Part shown: positions 28,060 to 37,533 of the stretch, piece after piece
How positions within the stretch are numbered: position 1 is the first letter of the stretch
Layout: each line of letters begins with the position of its first letter
Source of the DNA: UBA6059 sp965227155
GTDB taxonomy: Bacteria; Bacteroidota; Bacteroidia; Cytophagales; Cyclobacteriaceae
Length of the DNA stretch: 64,000 bases
NCBI GenBank assembly: GCA_965227155.1
Contig: OZ245731.1
Location: forward strand, 3,472,001 to 3,536,000
Reading direction: 5' to 3'
The notes under the pieces: model-generated
What the model was told of the DNA's origin: nothing
What the model saw: the letters and a program-made list of their open reading frames with translations, nothing else
Databases searched by the model: none
Position numbers and translations under genes: made by a program

Positions 28060-28979
28060 GTATTGCTATCATCGCACCCAACCGGGACACCTCTATTTGG
28101 AAAAAGGGACTGCAAGAACAGTTACCCGATGAAAAGGTAATGGATTGGGCAGATGTTAATGATTTTGATGCGGTCGATTGTGTGGTAGCCTGGAATCATC
28201 CAAAAGGAATATTTAAGGAAACCAAAAACCTTAAGCTTATCTGCTCAATGGGTGCCGGTGTAGACCACATCGTATCTGATCAAAGCATTGATGCTTCGAT
28301 ATTGATTACTAAAATTGTGGATGATAGGTTGGCTTTTTCCATGTCAAACTATGTGATTATGGCCATTCTCAACTACCACAGGCGGTTGGATAAATTCAGG
28401 GCTGATCAGCAAAATAAATCATGGGATCAGGCAGCACAAGCAGAGCTTGATATTGCGGTAGGTATTATGGGATTTGGTCAGCTAGGGCAGGATGCCGGTG
28501 AGAAGATTCAAAAGCTTGGCTTTCCTGTATATGGCATGAGCAAATCGAAGAAAGAGCATCCTTCTATTCCGACTTTTGGTGCCTCGGAAGCCGAGGATTT
28601 TTTCAAGGCGATTAATGTGCTTGTTTGTATGCTACCGCTTACCCCAGAAAACCATGGTATCCTCAACAGGGATCTATTCGATCGCTTAAATCAGGGTACA
28701 TACCTCATCAATGTGGCAAGGGGCAAGCATCAGAATGAAACCGATATTATCGCTGCATTGGATTCTGGTCAGTTATCAGGGGCATTTTTGGATGTTTTTG
28801 AAAAAGAACCTTTACCCGAAGAAAGCCCTTTATGGCATCACCCAAAAGTGATATTAACGCCCCACAATGCCAGTCTGACCAATCCGCAGGCTGCCATACC
28901 GCAAATTGCAGATAACTACAGACGCTTACAGTCTGGAAAAGAACTGATGCATGCGATTGACCGATCAAAAGGATATTAA
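28056..28979 (+). CDS. D-isomer 2-hydroxyacid dehydrogenase (GhrA-like)
   Basis: A 307-residue NAD(P)-dependent dehydrogenase. The Rossmann motif GFGQLGQDAG (about 149-158), INVARGKHQNE (catalytic Arg region), the acidic DVFEKEPLP and the catalytic His motif PHNAS (about 269-273) are all present in the expected order. The closest resemblance is to glyoxylate/hydroxypyruvate reductase A. It starts in an ATGA overlap with the glycosylase, which suggests one transcript from the PIG-L gene or the symporter onward. Confidence 0.88.
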   Translation: MSIAIIAPNRDTSIWKKGLQEQLPDEKVMDWADVNDFDAVDCVVAWNHPKGIFKETKNLKLICSMGAGVDHIVSDQSIDASILITKIVDDRLAFSMSNYVIMAILNYHRRLDKFRADQQNKSWDQAAQAELDIAVGIMGFGQLGQDAGEKIQKLGFPVYGMSKSKKEHPSIPTFGASEAEDFFKAINVLVCMLPLTPENHGILNRDLFDRLNQGTYLINVARGKHQNETDIIAALDSGQLSGAFLDVFEKEPLPEESPLWHHPKVILTPHNASLTNPQAAIPQIADNYRRLQSGKELMHAIDRSKGY

Positions 28980-29013
28980 TAACTTTAATGCTCACATCGC
29001 ATAATTTTTAGAC

Positions 29014-29841
29014 ATGAACATTTTAATTCCCATAGATTTTTCTGAGTCATCGCTTAATGCATTGGATTTTGCATTGCCCATAGCCAGTGCTCATAAAGCA
29101 AAAATTCAATTGCTCTATGTTTTCACTGAAGAGGAGTACAATAAGCGACTATCTGATGATGAAGTGGGTTCCTTCAATGACTATAAAAAAGAGAAGGAAG
29201 AAAAACTGGACAGTATTGCAAAGGAAGTGACTGAATCGGCGGGCTTCTCAGATATTGAATACGAAGTATTGCCCGGCAGTTTTCTTGAAGCGGTCAGGAA
29301 AACGATCAAGGATTACAAAATTGACCTTATAGTGATGGGCAGTAAAGGTGCAAGCAATCTTCTAGAAAAGATGATCGGTACCAATACTGTAAAACTGATC
29401 GAATATACGGATATCCCTGTGTTGGCCATACCGGCCAATGCACAGTTCAATTCATTTGAAAAGGTAGTTTATGCTTCTGACTATACTGAGGAAGATAAAA
29501 TTGCCGTGCAGGAATTCATCAACCTGATGGCACCATTCAAGCCTGAACTTACGGTACTGCACCTATCTCATTCCGACAGCAACATAAGCAAAGTAGTGTA
29601 TGAGGACTACAAAGAAGAGATCAATAAGTTCATTAAATACGATAATGTAACCTTTGAAAGAAAGACCTACAGTAGCAATATCGCATTGGGTATTGATGAG
29701 TTTATGCTAGACCAAAAAAGTAACCTGCTGGCTGTGCTTAGAGAAAAAAGAAACCTGGTAGAGCGCGTTTTTCATAAAAGTATAAGCAAGCAACTCACGT
29801 ATTTACAGGATTTCCCGTTATTGGTATTCAAATGTGAATAA
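29014..29841 (+). CDS. Tandem universal stress protein
   Basis: A 275-residue cytoplasmic protein with two USP domains (about 1-143 and 148-275). The first carries the ATP-binding signature Gx2Gx9GT (GSKGASNLLEKMIGTNT, about 109-125). The second keeps the fold outline (KVVYASDYTEED) but has no such glycine motif, so it probably does not bind ATP. USP proteins are induced by starvation and other stress. It lies 34 bases after the dehydrogenase and is followed by a hairpin. Confidence 0.88.
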   Translation: MNILIPIDFSESSLNALDFALPIASAHKAKIQLLYVFTEEEYNKRLSDDEVGSFNDYKKEKEEKLDSIAKEVTESAGFSDIEYEVLPGSFLEAVRKTIKDYKIDLIVMGSKGASNLLEKMIGTNTVKLIEYTDIPVLAIPANAQFNSFEKVVYASDYTEEDKIAVQEFINLMAPFKPELTVLHLSHSDSNISKVVYEDYKEEINKFIKYDNVTFERKTYSSNIALGIDEFMLDQKSNLLAVLREKRNLVERVFHKSISKQLTYLQDFPLLVFKCE

Positions 29842-29846
29842 AAAAA

Positions 29847-29865
29847 CCCGGGCTGAGAACCCGGG
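29847..29865. terminator. Possible terminator hairpin after the USP gene
   Basis: CCCGGG at 29847-29852 pairs with CCCGGG at 29860-29865 across a seven-base loop. An A-tract precedes it, but only a poor U-tract follows on the forward strand. Read on the reverse strand it would be a better terminator, though no reverse gene ends here. It probably ends the USP transcript. Confidence 0.5.
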
Positions 29866-29995
29866 GTGATAACACAAAATTCATACCCTAAAGACAATGA
29901 CTTTGTTGTTATGTGTATTCAGGATTTGTTTCAAATATTAGTTAATTCAAATTTAATATAAAAATAGTTATAAAAAAGGGAATTTCCATTTTATC

Positions 29996-30003
29996 TATTT
30001 TTG
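29996..30003 (+). promoter_or_regulatory. Candidate -7 box for the PD40-OmpA gene
   Basis: TATTTTTG exactly matches TAnnTTTG. Transcription would begin near 30009, which makes the ATG at 30032 a more natural start than the ATG at 30017. No good -33 TTG is visible. Confidence 0.45.
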
Positions 30004-30031
30004 ATCTGGTAAAAACATGGTGTTAAGCAAT

Positions 30032-31657
30032 ATGAAGCGAGGAGATTTTTGGAAATGGGCGGCAGCAGCGGTTTTATTGGTTACAGGCCTTCAAACTGTT
30101 GTGCTGGGTCAGGTTGCTGAATTGGAGGAGGATTTTGAAGTCAGATCAGCACAGCAGAAGCTGGGTACTACTGTCAATACACCCTATTATGAGGCCAATC
30201 CAATCATCAGTGCTGACGGAAAAACTTTGTATTTCAATCGTTTCAATCATCCGGGAAATCTTGGTGGTACTGATGATCCTTCGGATGTTTGGTATGCAGA
30301 GCTAAAGGAAAATGGTGTATGGTCAGAAGCAAAAAATGTAGGCCGACCTATCAATGATGAAGGTGAGAACCTTTTGCTGGGTTTCATGGATGAAGGGAGA
30401 GCCATGTTGCTGCACCACCCTAATGGCTTTGCATTCAGCTATAAAAATGAGGGTGACTGGCTAAAGCCCACTCCATATGAAATCCCGTTTTTTAGTAATG
30501 CTGCTCCTGAGAAGTCAGGAAGTATCAGCTACAATGGTCGATATATGGTATTTGCGCTGGAAAGCTTCGGTACTTACGGAGTTGAGGATATTTACATGAC
30601 TAAAATTACACCGGCCGGCACCTGGACACCCCTAAAAAATCTTGGTAGCACCATCAATACGCGCTTTCAGGAGATTACGCCCATGCTGGCACCTGATAAC
30701 CGCACCTTATTTTTTGCGAGCAATGGCCATGGCGGTGAAGGAAGTTTCGATATTTTCATGACCGAGCGGGTTGACGATACCTGGAGAAACTGGACAGAAC
30801 CGAAAAACCTAGGGAACCTCATCAATACCAAAGGCGCAGACAAGTCCTTCAACTTCCAACCGGATGGTGAATTTGCTTATATGACTTCTACAGAAAATAG
30901 TGAGGGATACAGTGATATCAAGCGGGTGATGATCATGCCGGAGTTTTTTGATGTAGATACTACCAATCGTTTTGCTGACGAAGTGGAGGAGGTAGCAGAA
31001 GTGGTCGAAAAACCGGAAAGGGTATTGCCGGATACCGCTTTGGCTAACTTGATTTTCTATAAAGGAGTGATCCTTGATGGTAAGAACAACAAGCCGCTGG
31101 TTGGTACAGTCCGTTTCGAAGGTGATGGTGGTAAGCTCATTGAGGTGCAGAGCTTTCTCGATGGTCAGTTTACAGCCGAACTTCCTAAAGACCATGTGTA
31201 TGAAATGACAGTTAAGGTGGACGAGTATTATAAAATTGATACCACTTTTATGGTCAGCGGTGATTATGAAAGCGAAACCATTCCTGCTTTTTACATGGAA
31301 CCACTTACCGTAGGTAATAAGATTAAGCTCAACAATGTACTTTTTTATCAGGGCACGGCAGATTTGATGGAAGGCTCAGAAAAAGAACTGGATATTTTGG
31401 CAGAAATGATGCGCGATAATCCAGAGTTGGAGATTTTTCTCGAAGGGCACACCGACAATCGTGGTAATTTTAATCTAAATCTGGAGCTTTCGCGGGAGCG
31501 GGTTGATGTAGTGAAAGATTACCTGGTGAAAAAAGGCATCAACAGTGATAGGATAGAAGGAAAGGGCTTTGGCTCTACGAGACCTATTGCTTCCAATCAA
31601 TCAGAAAAAACCCGGCAGCTCAACAGGCGGGTGGAGTTTGAAATCATTAAAAATTGA
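30032..31657 (+). CDS. OmpA family protein with PD40 beta-propeller repeats
   Basis: A 541-residue protein from ATG 30032 (MKRGDFWKWAAAA), which starts a standard signal peptide cleaved near VLGQ; an upstream ATG at 30017 adds five residues. Residues about 40-310 hold PD40/WD40-like blades with repeated ANPIISADGKTLYF-type strands. A short regulatory-like beta domain follows (about 330-420). The last 115 residues form an OmpA peptidoglycan-binding domain (EGHTDNRGNFNLNLELSRERV, then NRRVEFEI). Such proteins tether outer-membrane complexes to the cell wall. The end overlaps the convergent VOC gene by 11 bases. Confidence 0.9.
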   Translation: MKRGDFWKWAAAAVLLVTGLQTVVLGQVAELEEDFEVRSAQQKLGTTVNTPYYEANPIISADGKTLYFNRFNHPGNLGGTDDPSDVWYAELKENGVWSEAKNVGRPINDEGENLLLGFMDEGRAMLLHHPNGFAFSYKNEGDWLKPTPYEIPFFSNAAPEKSGSISYNGRYMVFALESFGTYGVEDIYMTKITPAGTWTPLKNLGSTINTRFQEITPMLAPDNRTLFFASNGHGGEGSFDIFMTERVDDTWRNWTEPKNLGNLINTKGADKSFNFQPDGEFAYMTSTENSEGYSDIKRVMIMPEFFDVDTTNRFADEVEEVAEVVEKPERVLPDTALANLIFYKGVILDGKNNKPLVGTVRFEGDGGKLIEVQSFLDGQFTAELPKDHVYEMTVKVDEYYKIDTTFMVSGDYESETIPAFYMEPLTVGNKIKLNNVLFYQGTADLMEGSEKELDILAEMMRDNPELEIFLEGHTDNRGNFNLNLELSRERVDVVKDYLVKKGINSDRIEGKGFGSTRPIASNQSEKTRQLNRRVEFEIIKN

Positions 31658-32468
31658 TTAAAGCCAGGCCATGGCTTAGCTTTTCATCCCATGGAAAGCT
31701 GGTAGTATCATGCTGGGCCAGGGTAATGGCAAAAAGCCCGATTCCCCTGCCTTTTACCTGCTTTTGCTTGTTGGGGTCCTTACTGGCCCAATAAACATGC
31801 AGCTTTGATATGCCCAGGTCAAAATGAGCCTCAGACGCTGATACCTCCTGAGCTGACTGGTGCAAAAGGCCACCATATTGCTTAACACATTCTTTAAAAT
31901 CAAGCGCTGCATGATGTATTTTCGAGATACCTGTAGCACCATTTGGGTGCTTGGTTGCCGCTTCAGGCAGTTGACTTTGAGGTTGAAAGTCGGATCTGAT
32001 AAAGGGCAAGTCAGCGATATACGGTGTGTACATTTCCCAGGTAACAATACTACCATCAGGTTTTTTTCTACCGGCTTTTAAAGGTGAGGTTAGAAAAATA
32101 CCATCAGCCTGAATTCTCTGGTAGGTTTTCTGTGAATCTTTAGTGATCAAACAATAGTCGGTGATACCTTCTGGTAATTCGATAGCACGGCTGTAAAACT
32201 TATGGGCAAGGCCATACCTGGATGAATATTGCCAGCGTTTACTCCACTTAAATTTATTTATCCATTTCAGGAAGCGGACTTTAGGGCTTTTGGTAAGAGC
32301 TAATAGCTCTATGAAACTTCCGTCCTTAAAGAATATTAATGCATTTTCCGAGATACCCTTAAAATGCCTGCCACCTGGTGTTACGGTAAATCCAAGCTTC
32401 TGATAGTTTGCTTTGGCACGATCAAGATCATGTACCACTACTACAAGGTGATCAAAAAATAATTCCAT
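31647..32468 (-). CDS. VOC/glyoxalase-like domain protein
   Basis: A 273-residue cytoplasmic protein. The N-terminal half (FDHLVVVVHDLDRAKANYQKLGFTV) is a clear vicinal-oxygen-chelate beta-alpha-beta unit with a metal-ligand His at residue 7. The second half (HHAALDFKECVKQYGG, about 188-205) begins like another such unit, as in the glyoxalase-3-like family. Substrate unknown. Its 3' end overlaps the OmpA gene on the other strand by 11 bases. Confidence 0.82.
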   Translation of the reverse strand: MELFFDHLVVVVHDLDRAKANYQKLGFTVTPGGRHFKGISENALIFFKDGSFIELLALTKSPKVRFLKWINKFKWSKRWQYSSRYGLAHKFYSRAIELPEGITDYCLITKDSQKTYQRIQADGIFLTSPLKAGRKKPDGSIVTWEMYTPYIADLPFIRSDFQPQSQLPEAATKHPNGATGISKIHHAALDFKECVKQYGGLLHQSAQEVSASEAHFDLGISKLHVYWASKDPNKQKQVKGRGIGLFAITLAQHDTTSFPWDEKLSHGLALINF

Positions 32469-32515
32469 CTTATCTAAGACTGCTAAATGACAGCTGGGGT
32501 TGCTTTTGTGATCAA

Positions 32516-34219
32516 TTAATAGCCCAATGCTGTTACGTCACCCTGTCTTTTATTATCAGGAGCACCCTCCAGCCTTCCGTCGGGCAGCATCATAATACAC
32601 TCCATACGACCGATTTCGCCCCTTTCTCTTAGCTCATGGCCCAGTTTTTCGAGTTGCCGGGTTACTTTATTATCCAATGCACCTTCCTCTACAATGACAG
32701 CATCGGGCAGCCACTGGCTATGGATTTTCTTAGCATCTACAGCTTCCTGCATGGTCATTCCATGATCAATTACATTGAGAATGGTTTGGTACACGCTGGT
32801 GATAATGGTGGACCCACCGGGGGTGCCGATCACCAAAAACAAACCACCGTCTTTTTCAACTATCGTGGGTGTCATTGAAGATAGCATTCGCTTTTCAGGT
32901 TTGATGCTATTGGCCTCTCCTCCAACCAAGCCAAATTGATTGGGAACACCGGGCTTGACACTAAAGTCATCCATTTCGTTATTGAGGAAAAAGCCAGCCC
33001 CATCTACAAATACCTTATTGCCAAATAGCCCATTGATGGTGGTGGTCACAGAGATGGCATTTCCTTCCTTGTCTACTATAGAATAATGCGTGGTTTCCAC
33101 ACTTTCGATGACATCTACCGAACCTTCCTTCACTTCACTGGATGGCGTTTTCTTGTCCATGGAGATATCTGAGAATCGCTTTTTGTTGTATTCAGGGCTT
33201 AATAGCATATCAAGGGGCACATTGTAGAAATCCGGATCTCCAAGATAAGTGGCACGGTCTGCATATACCCTGCGCTCAAGTTCTACCATAGCATGCACGG
33301 TTTCGGTACTATTGAAACCCCATTCGCCAAAAGGGAAAGCTTCACTGCCTTGAAGCATTTGCAATATGGCCACTCCACCACTTGAAGGAGGTCCCATGGT
33401 GATTATGTTGTGCCCTCGGTAGCTACCTTGCAAGGGGTCACGCCAAACAGACTCATATTCTTCGAGATCTTCAGCAGTCATGATTCCACCGCCTTCTCGC
33501 ATTTCCTCCAAAATCTGACCGGCCACTGTTCCCTTATAAAAACCATCGCGACCCATGTCGCGGATAAGTGCCAGGGTACGTGCCAGATCGGGGTGAGCAA
33601 TTTGATCGCCCTGAATCCAATCTTTAACCAGGTAAAAATCCTTGCCATTGTGCTTGATGAAATCCTCCTGAAATCGCATCAACGTTTGTGCTGCAAATTC
33701 AGTGACCGTGTATCCTTCGTAGGCCTGTTTGATGGCCGGCTGTACCAATTCTCGCCAGGGCAGTGATCCAAATTTTTCATGTATTTTGACCATGCCATCT
33801 ACTGATCCTGGTACACCCGCTGCAAGGTGGCCTTCCCGGGAAAGCCCCTTGATCACATTACCGTCTGCATCCTGATACATGTCTTTGCGGGCAGCTTTGG
33901 GCGCTTTTTCCCTAAAGTCCAGGGATAAAGCTTCTCCATCTTTGGTGCGTATTACTGCAAAGCCACCACCGCCGATGTTGCCTGCTCTCTGGTATACTAC
34001 AGCCAGCGAAAAATGCACGGCAATAGCAGCATCAAAGGCATTACCGCCTTTTTTAAGGATATCCAAACCAACCTGCGCTGCCAATGGATGTGCCGCTACA
34101 ACCATGGCATTTTCAGCTATTACACCTCTGTTGGCATCTTGTGTTTGCTGTGCTTCAGAGGGATTTTCACATTGGAAGAAAACAAATACTAAAAGGGCTA
34201 CCGAGAAGATTCTTTTCAT
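32516..34219 (-). CDS. ggt: Gamma-glutamyltransferase
   Basis: A 567-residue exported enzyme that hydrolyses or transfers the gamma-glutamyl group of glutathione and related compounds. A lipobox-like FFQC places C17 at the membrane anchor. The precursor self-cleaves before the catalytic Thr, here T376 in TTHYSIVDKEGN, giving large and small subunits. NIGGGGFAVIRT near residue 80, PPSSGG and GTPGGSTI are conserved pocket motifs. Length is normal for the family. Upstream lie TPR and carbonic anhydrase genes on the same strand, separated by a likely terminator. Confidence 0.93.
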   Translation of the reverse strand: MKRIFSVALLVFVFFQCENPSEAQQTQDANRGVIAENAMVVAAHPLAAQVGLDILKKGGNAFDAAIAVHFSLAVVYQRAGNIGGGGFAVIRTKDGEALSLDFREKAPKAARKDMYQDADGNVIKGLSREGHLAAGVPGSVDGMVKIHEKFGSLPWRELVQPAIKQAYEGYTVTEFAAQTLMRFQEDFIKHNGKDFYLVKDWIQGDQIAHPDLARTLALIRDMGRDGFYKGTVAGQILEEMREGGGIMTAEDLEEYESVWRDPLQGSYRGHNIITMGPPSSGGVAILQMLQGSEAFPFGEWGFNSTETVHAMVELERRVYADRATYLGDPDFYNVPLDMLLSPEYNKKRFSDISMDKKTPSSEVKEGSVDVIESVETTHYSIVDKEGNAISVTTTINGLFGNKVFVDGAGFFLNNEMDDFSVKPGVPNQFGLVGGEANSIKPEKRMLSSMTPTIVEKDGGLFLVIGTPGGSTIITSVYQTILNVIDHGMTMQEAVDAKKIHSQWLPDAVIVEEGALDNKVTRQLEKLGHELRERGEIGRMECIMMLPDGRLEGAPDNKRQGDVTALGY

Positions 34220-34246
34220 GAGGCAAAATGTTTAGCCGTAAAAATA

Positions 34247-34265
34247 AGGGATTCCCGAATTCCCT
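34247..34265 (-). terminator. Terminator after the TPR gene
   Basis: AGGGATT at 34247-34253 pairs with AATTCCCT at 34258-34265, with one bulged T and a CCCG loop. On the reverse strand a TTATTTTT run follows. It lies just past the TPR stop at 34267. Confidence 0.55.
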
Positions 34266-34266
34266 G

Positions 34267-34974
34267 TTAGCCCTTTGAAGAACGGCCAATTTTAGTTTTC
34301 ACGAAATCCTTAAATTCTTTAAACCCTTTTTTGGTGGTCAGGACTTCTTTGAATGTGTTCAGAACCAACTTTGGATTGAGAGACGCCTCATCGGGCTTTT
34401 CCTCAGGCAGCTTCATTGACCTGCCTACGGAAGGCTTTTCTTGCTCTTTAGGCTTTGGAGCAGATTTCTTGATCGGATCTTTATCATCAGCTTGTTTATA
34501 AGCTTCTTTGGCTTTTTTCTCATAGCCTATTTTTTCATAGACCAAGCCTAGGTTATTATACGCGATGGCATCTTCAGGATCAAGCTCCAGTGTTTTTTTA
34601 TAATCCTCAATGGCCCCTTTTTGATCTCCCATGCGATCTTTTATAAAAGCCCTGCTGCTGTATCGGTATGGGTTTTGGGGTTCCAGCTCAGCTGCACTAT
34701 TGAAATCAGCGATACTAAGGTCATGCTGACCCATAAAAAAATGGAGAATGGCTCTTTCACTTAATAAATCGGCATGATCAGGAACGATGGATAGCGCCTT
34801 ATTGAAATCTTCCAATGCCTCATTTAGCTTGTCCAGTTTCACATAAGCTTTAGCACGATTAAAATACAATTCAAGGTTTGCCGGATCTGCAGCCAGCCCA
34901 TCACCAAAAATTGTTATAGCTTCAGAAAACTTACCCTGATTACAGTATGCTATGCCTTGCTTGAGATAATCCAC
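34267..34974 (-). CDS. TPR repeat protein
   Basis: A 235-residue protein with about five tetratricopeptide repeats in residues 1-160, visible as successive units such as AYCNQGKFSEAITIFGDGL, NRAKAYVKLDKLNEALEDF and NNLGLVYEKIGYEKKAKEAY. A Lys/Pro-rich linker and a short Phe/Lys-rich C-terminus (TTKKGFKEFKDFVKTKIG) follow. The GTG start at 34974 touches the stop of the upstream small lipoprotein gene without a gap. TPR proteins are protein-binding scaffolds; the partner is unknown. Confidence 0.85.
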   Translation of the reverse strand: MDYLKQGIAYCNQGKFSEAITIFGDGLAADPANLELYFNRAKAYVKLDKLNEALEDFNKALSIVPDHADLLSERAILHFFMGQHDLSIADFNSAAELEPQNPYRYSSRAFIKDRMGDQKGAIEDYKKTLELDPEDAIAYNNLGLVYEKIGYEKKAKEAYKQADDKDPIKKSAPKPKEQEKPSVGRSMKLPEEKPDEASLNPKLVLNTFKEVLTTKKGFKEFKDFVKTKIGRSSKG

Positions 34975-35157
34975 CTAATTGACCCTTTTCTTTACAATTT
35001 TCACCCTTTTCTTATGTTTATGTTTTTTGGGTTTGTAATATCTATACCGGCTGATAGGCTTCACTGTTTTCACTTTATAGGAATAATTTCCACATGCCGG
35101 TGAAATAATCACAATAAGAAGAAGAAAATAAAAGAGTTTCCTGATTTTAAGCATCAT
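34975..35157 (-). CDS. Small basic lipoprotein
   Basis: From ATG 35157 (MMLKIRKLFYFLLL) the product has 60 residues: a short signal peptide with lipobox SPAC (C22) and a mature part extremely rich in Lys, Arg and His (RYRYYKPKKHKHKKRVKIVK). I reject the longer frame to 35196 because it would begin inside the carbonic anhydrase terminator. Such tails may bind DNA, peptidoglycan or anionic polymers, but this is speculation. Its TAG is followed directly by the GTG of the TPR gene. Confidence 0.6.
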   Translation of the reverse strand: MMLKIRKLFYFLLLIVIISPACGNYSYKVKTVKPISRYRYYKPKKHKHKKRVKIVKKRVN

Positions 35158-35178
35158 ATAAATTATGCAAATAATAAA

Positions 35179-35207
35179 CCCCGAATAACTAGTCAACTTA
35201 TTCGGGG
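35179..35207 (-). terminator. Intrinsic terminator of the SulP-carbonic anhydrase unit
   Basis: A perfect 10-bp stem, CCCCGAATAA at 35179-35188 and TTATTCGGGG at 35198-35207, with a nine-base loop. On the reverse strand it is followed by TTTATTATTT. It sits 25 bases past the carbonic anhydrase stop. Confidence 0.85.
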
Positions 35208-35231
35208 CTCATTTATTATCAAGCTTTAAAA

Positions 35232-35879
35232 TTAATGAACATCCGGTCCTTCAAAATCAAACCTGTAGATGGGATCAATGTCTTCATTGGCATTCATTGA
35301 GCAAATTTCTTTGAGTAACCCTGTTTTTAAAGAATATACCCATCCATGGAGCATGGGGATATTATCTTTTTTCCAGGCCAGCTGTACGATGGAAGTTTTA
35401 GCCAGGTTTTGTACCTGCTCCTTTACATTGAATTCAACCATTAGGTTGGTCTTTTCCTCTTCATCCGTAATATCTTTTAACTCATCATTGTGCAATCGGT
35501 ACACATCTTTGATATTGCGGAGCCACTTATTCATTAGGCCTAGTTGTTGGTTGCTCATGGCAGCTTTAATGCCACCACAACCATAATGCCCACACACAAT
35601 AATGTGCTTTACCTTCAGTACTTCAGTTGCATATTGTAGCACACTCAACATATTGAGGTCTGTATGTACAATAAGGTTTGCAATGTTTCTATGTACAAAA
35701 ATATCACCGGAGTGTGTGTTGGTAATCTCATTAACAGGCACACGGCTATCAGAACAGCCAATCCATAAGAAATTCGGATGCTGCGATTTAGCATGTTCAG
35801 TAAAATAATTCGGGTTGCTTGAAAGTATTTCCTGTACCCAGGCTTTATTTTCAAGCAGTAACTTCTCGTGTGACTTCAT
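35232..35879 (-). CDS. Beta-class carbonic anhydrase
   Basis: A 215-residue cytoplasmic enzyme that interconverts CO2 and bicarbonate. Zinc ligands are C42, H98 and C101 (IGCSDSR and CGHYGCGG), with the catalytic D44-R46 pair. Its start lies 28 bases inside the end of the SulP transporter gene, in another frame, so the two are almost certainly co-translated. Together they suggest a bicarbonate uptake and hydration pair. Confidence 0.95.
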   Translation of the reverse strand: MKSHEKLLLENKAWVQEILSSNPNYFTEHAKSQHPNFLWIGCSDSRVPVNEITNTHSGDIFVHRNIANLIVHTDLNMLSVLQYATEVLKVKHIIVCGHYGCGGIKAAMSNQQLGLMNKWLRNIKDVYRLHNDELKDITDEEEKTNLMVEFNVKEQVQNLAKTSIVQLAWKKDNIPMLHGWVYSLKTGLLKEICSMNANEDIDPIYRFDFEGPDVH

Positions 35880-37443
35880 CTTGATTATCTACTTTGAATA
35901 GTTGATTTTGGCTGCCTGCCGTTTTCTTAATTTCTACAGTTATATTCTTAAACTTAGCGGTTTCCTGAAAATCTTCAATGGTTTCTGCGATATCATTATC
36001 AATAAATTTGGATCTTGTACCATCAATGATGACATAAGAGTTCTCAGGGATATTATACAATTCGTTTCTTAAGGCTGCTTTATTCAGAAAGGAAACATCT
36101 TTGGTGAGTTTGAGCATGTACTGGTCACCATCTTTAGTAATGATGTAAGCGGTATGAAAATTGGTTTTAACCACAAAAAACAAACCTACCACCAGTCCAA
36201 TCAGTATTCCAATTAATAGATCCGTTAGTAAAATGGCAACTATGGTGACTACAAAAGGAATGATCTGATCAGGCCCTTTTTTGTACATCTGCTTGAAAAG
36301 TGATGGTTTTGTGAGTTTAAAACCTACCATCAGCAACACAGCGGCTAAAGCACTCAGCGGAATTAAGTTGAGCAGCTGAGGGATAAATGCCACGGTAGCT
36401 AGTAATAGAAATCCATGCCATACAGCCGAGACTTTTGATCTGGCACCAAAAGCTACGTTGGCAGAGCTGCGAATGATAACAGCCGTTACGGGTAATCCAC
36501 CGATTAAACCGGATACAATATTGCCTATACCCTGGGCACGCAATTCCCTGTTTGGCGGTGCGATTCTTTTGGCGGGATCCAGCTTATCAGTAGCATCGAG
36601 GCTGAGCAATGACTCAAGGCTGGCAATGATGGCTATGGTGAGCGCCGTGATAAAGACCTGTTTGTTGAGCAATGCAGAGAAATCAGGAAAGGTAAACTGC
36701 CCAACAAAGCTTTGAAAATCATCTGCTACTGGCAATACTACCAAATGGTCACCAGTAAGTTGGGTACCGAGTAGTGAAGGAAAGACCAACGTATTTAATG
36801 CGGTTCCAAAACCCACCACAAAGAGCGGTGCTGGTATTATATTGAAAAATGAAAACTTTTTGAGGAATGGCCGATCCCAAAGGATAAGTATAGCCAATGA
36901 TAAGACACTGATGATAATGGCTTCTGTGCTGCTATAATTCAAGGCCTGAATTAGCTCAGTGAATGTGTTTTCCCCATCCGGCTGGATAAAACTTTGGTCC
37001 CCTTCAAAGTCTGCGTCATAACCAAAAGCATGTGGGATTTGCTTCAATATTAATATCAACCCAATGGCGGCAAGCATTCCTTTAATCACCGAAACAGGGA
37101 AAAAGTGCCCGATGACACCTGCTTTGACAAAGCCAAATATCACCTGTATGATGCCGGCCAATACTACGGCTGCCAGGAAAATCGGGTATTCCTCCAGTGT
37201 TTCAATAGCGGTAAGTACAATTACGGTAAGACCAGCCGCCGGGCCACTCACACTCAATTGAGAGCCAGATAAAGCACCCACTACAATTCCGCCTACAATA
37301 CCTGAAATAATACCAGCAAATAATGGCGCTCCGGAAGCTAGCGCAATACCCAAACATAGAGGAAGGGCCACCAGAAAGACCACCAGTCCGGCAGGGATAT
37401 CGTATTTAAGATTTTCAATTATGGTTTTGGAATCTTTTATCAT
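35851..37443 (-). CDS. SulP family anion (probably bicarbonate) transporter
   Basis: A 530-residue transporter with about 12 membrane helices, beginning with the family signature KYDIPAGLVVFLVALPLCLGIALASGAP-type helix (residues 13-40) and GSQLSVSGPAAGLT (about 60-73). A cytoplasmic STAS domain covers about 430-525 (NSYVIIDGTRSKFIDNDIAETI). The substrate may be bicarbonate or sulfate. The 29-base overlap with the downstream carbonic anhydrase gene favours bicarbonate. A candidate -7 box lies 83 bases upstream. Confidence 0.9.
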   Translation of the reverse strand: MIKDSKTIIENLKYDIPAGLVVFLVALPLCLGIALASGAPLFAGIISGIVGGIVVGALSGSQLSVSGPAAGLTVIVLTAIETLEEYPIFLAAVVLAGIIQVIFGFVKAGVIGHFFPVSVIKGMLAAIGLILILKQIPHAFGYDADFEGDQSFIQPDGENTFTELIQALNYSSTEAIIISVLSLAILILWDRPFLKKFSFFNIIPAPLFVVGFGTALNTLVFPSLLGTQLTGDHLVVLPVADDFQSFVGQFTFPDFSALLNKQVFITALTIAIIASLESLLSLDATDKLDPAKRIAPPNRELRAQGIGNIVSGLIGGLPVTAVIIRSSANVAFGARSKVSAVWHGFLLLATVAFIPQLLNLIPLSALAAVLLMVGFKLTKPSLFKQMYKKGPDQIIPFVVTIVAILLTDLLIGILIGLVVGLFFVVKTNFHTAYIITKDGDQYMLKLTKDVSFLNKAALRNELYNIPENSYVIIDGTRSKFIDNDIAETIEDFQETAKFKNITVEIKKTAGSQNQLFKVDNQDEVTREVTA

Positions 37444-37525
37444 GGTAGGTTACTGTCTTAGCGAGCTTTCTAAAAATATAGATAGAATCCCAGAGATCAA
37501 ACAATTATTCTATCCTTGGCTCTTA

Positions 37526-37533
37526 CAAAAATA
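37526..37533 (-). promoter_or_regulatory. Candidate -7 box for the SulP operon
   Basis: On the reverse strand this reads TATTTTTG, an exact TAnnTTTG. A reverse TTG at 37548-37550 is at a spacing of 14, shorter than usual. It would give a leader of about 75 bases. Confidence 0.4.
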
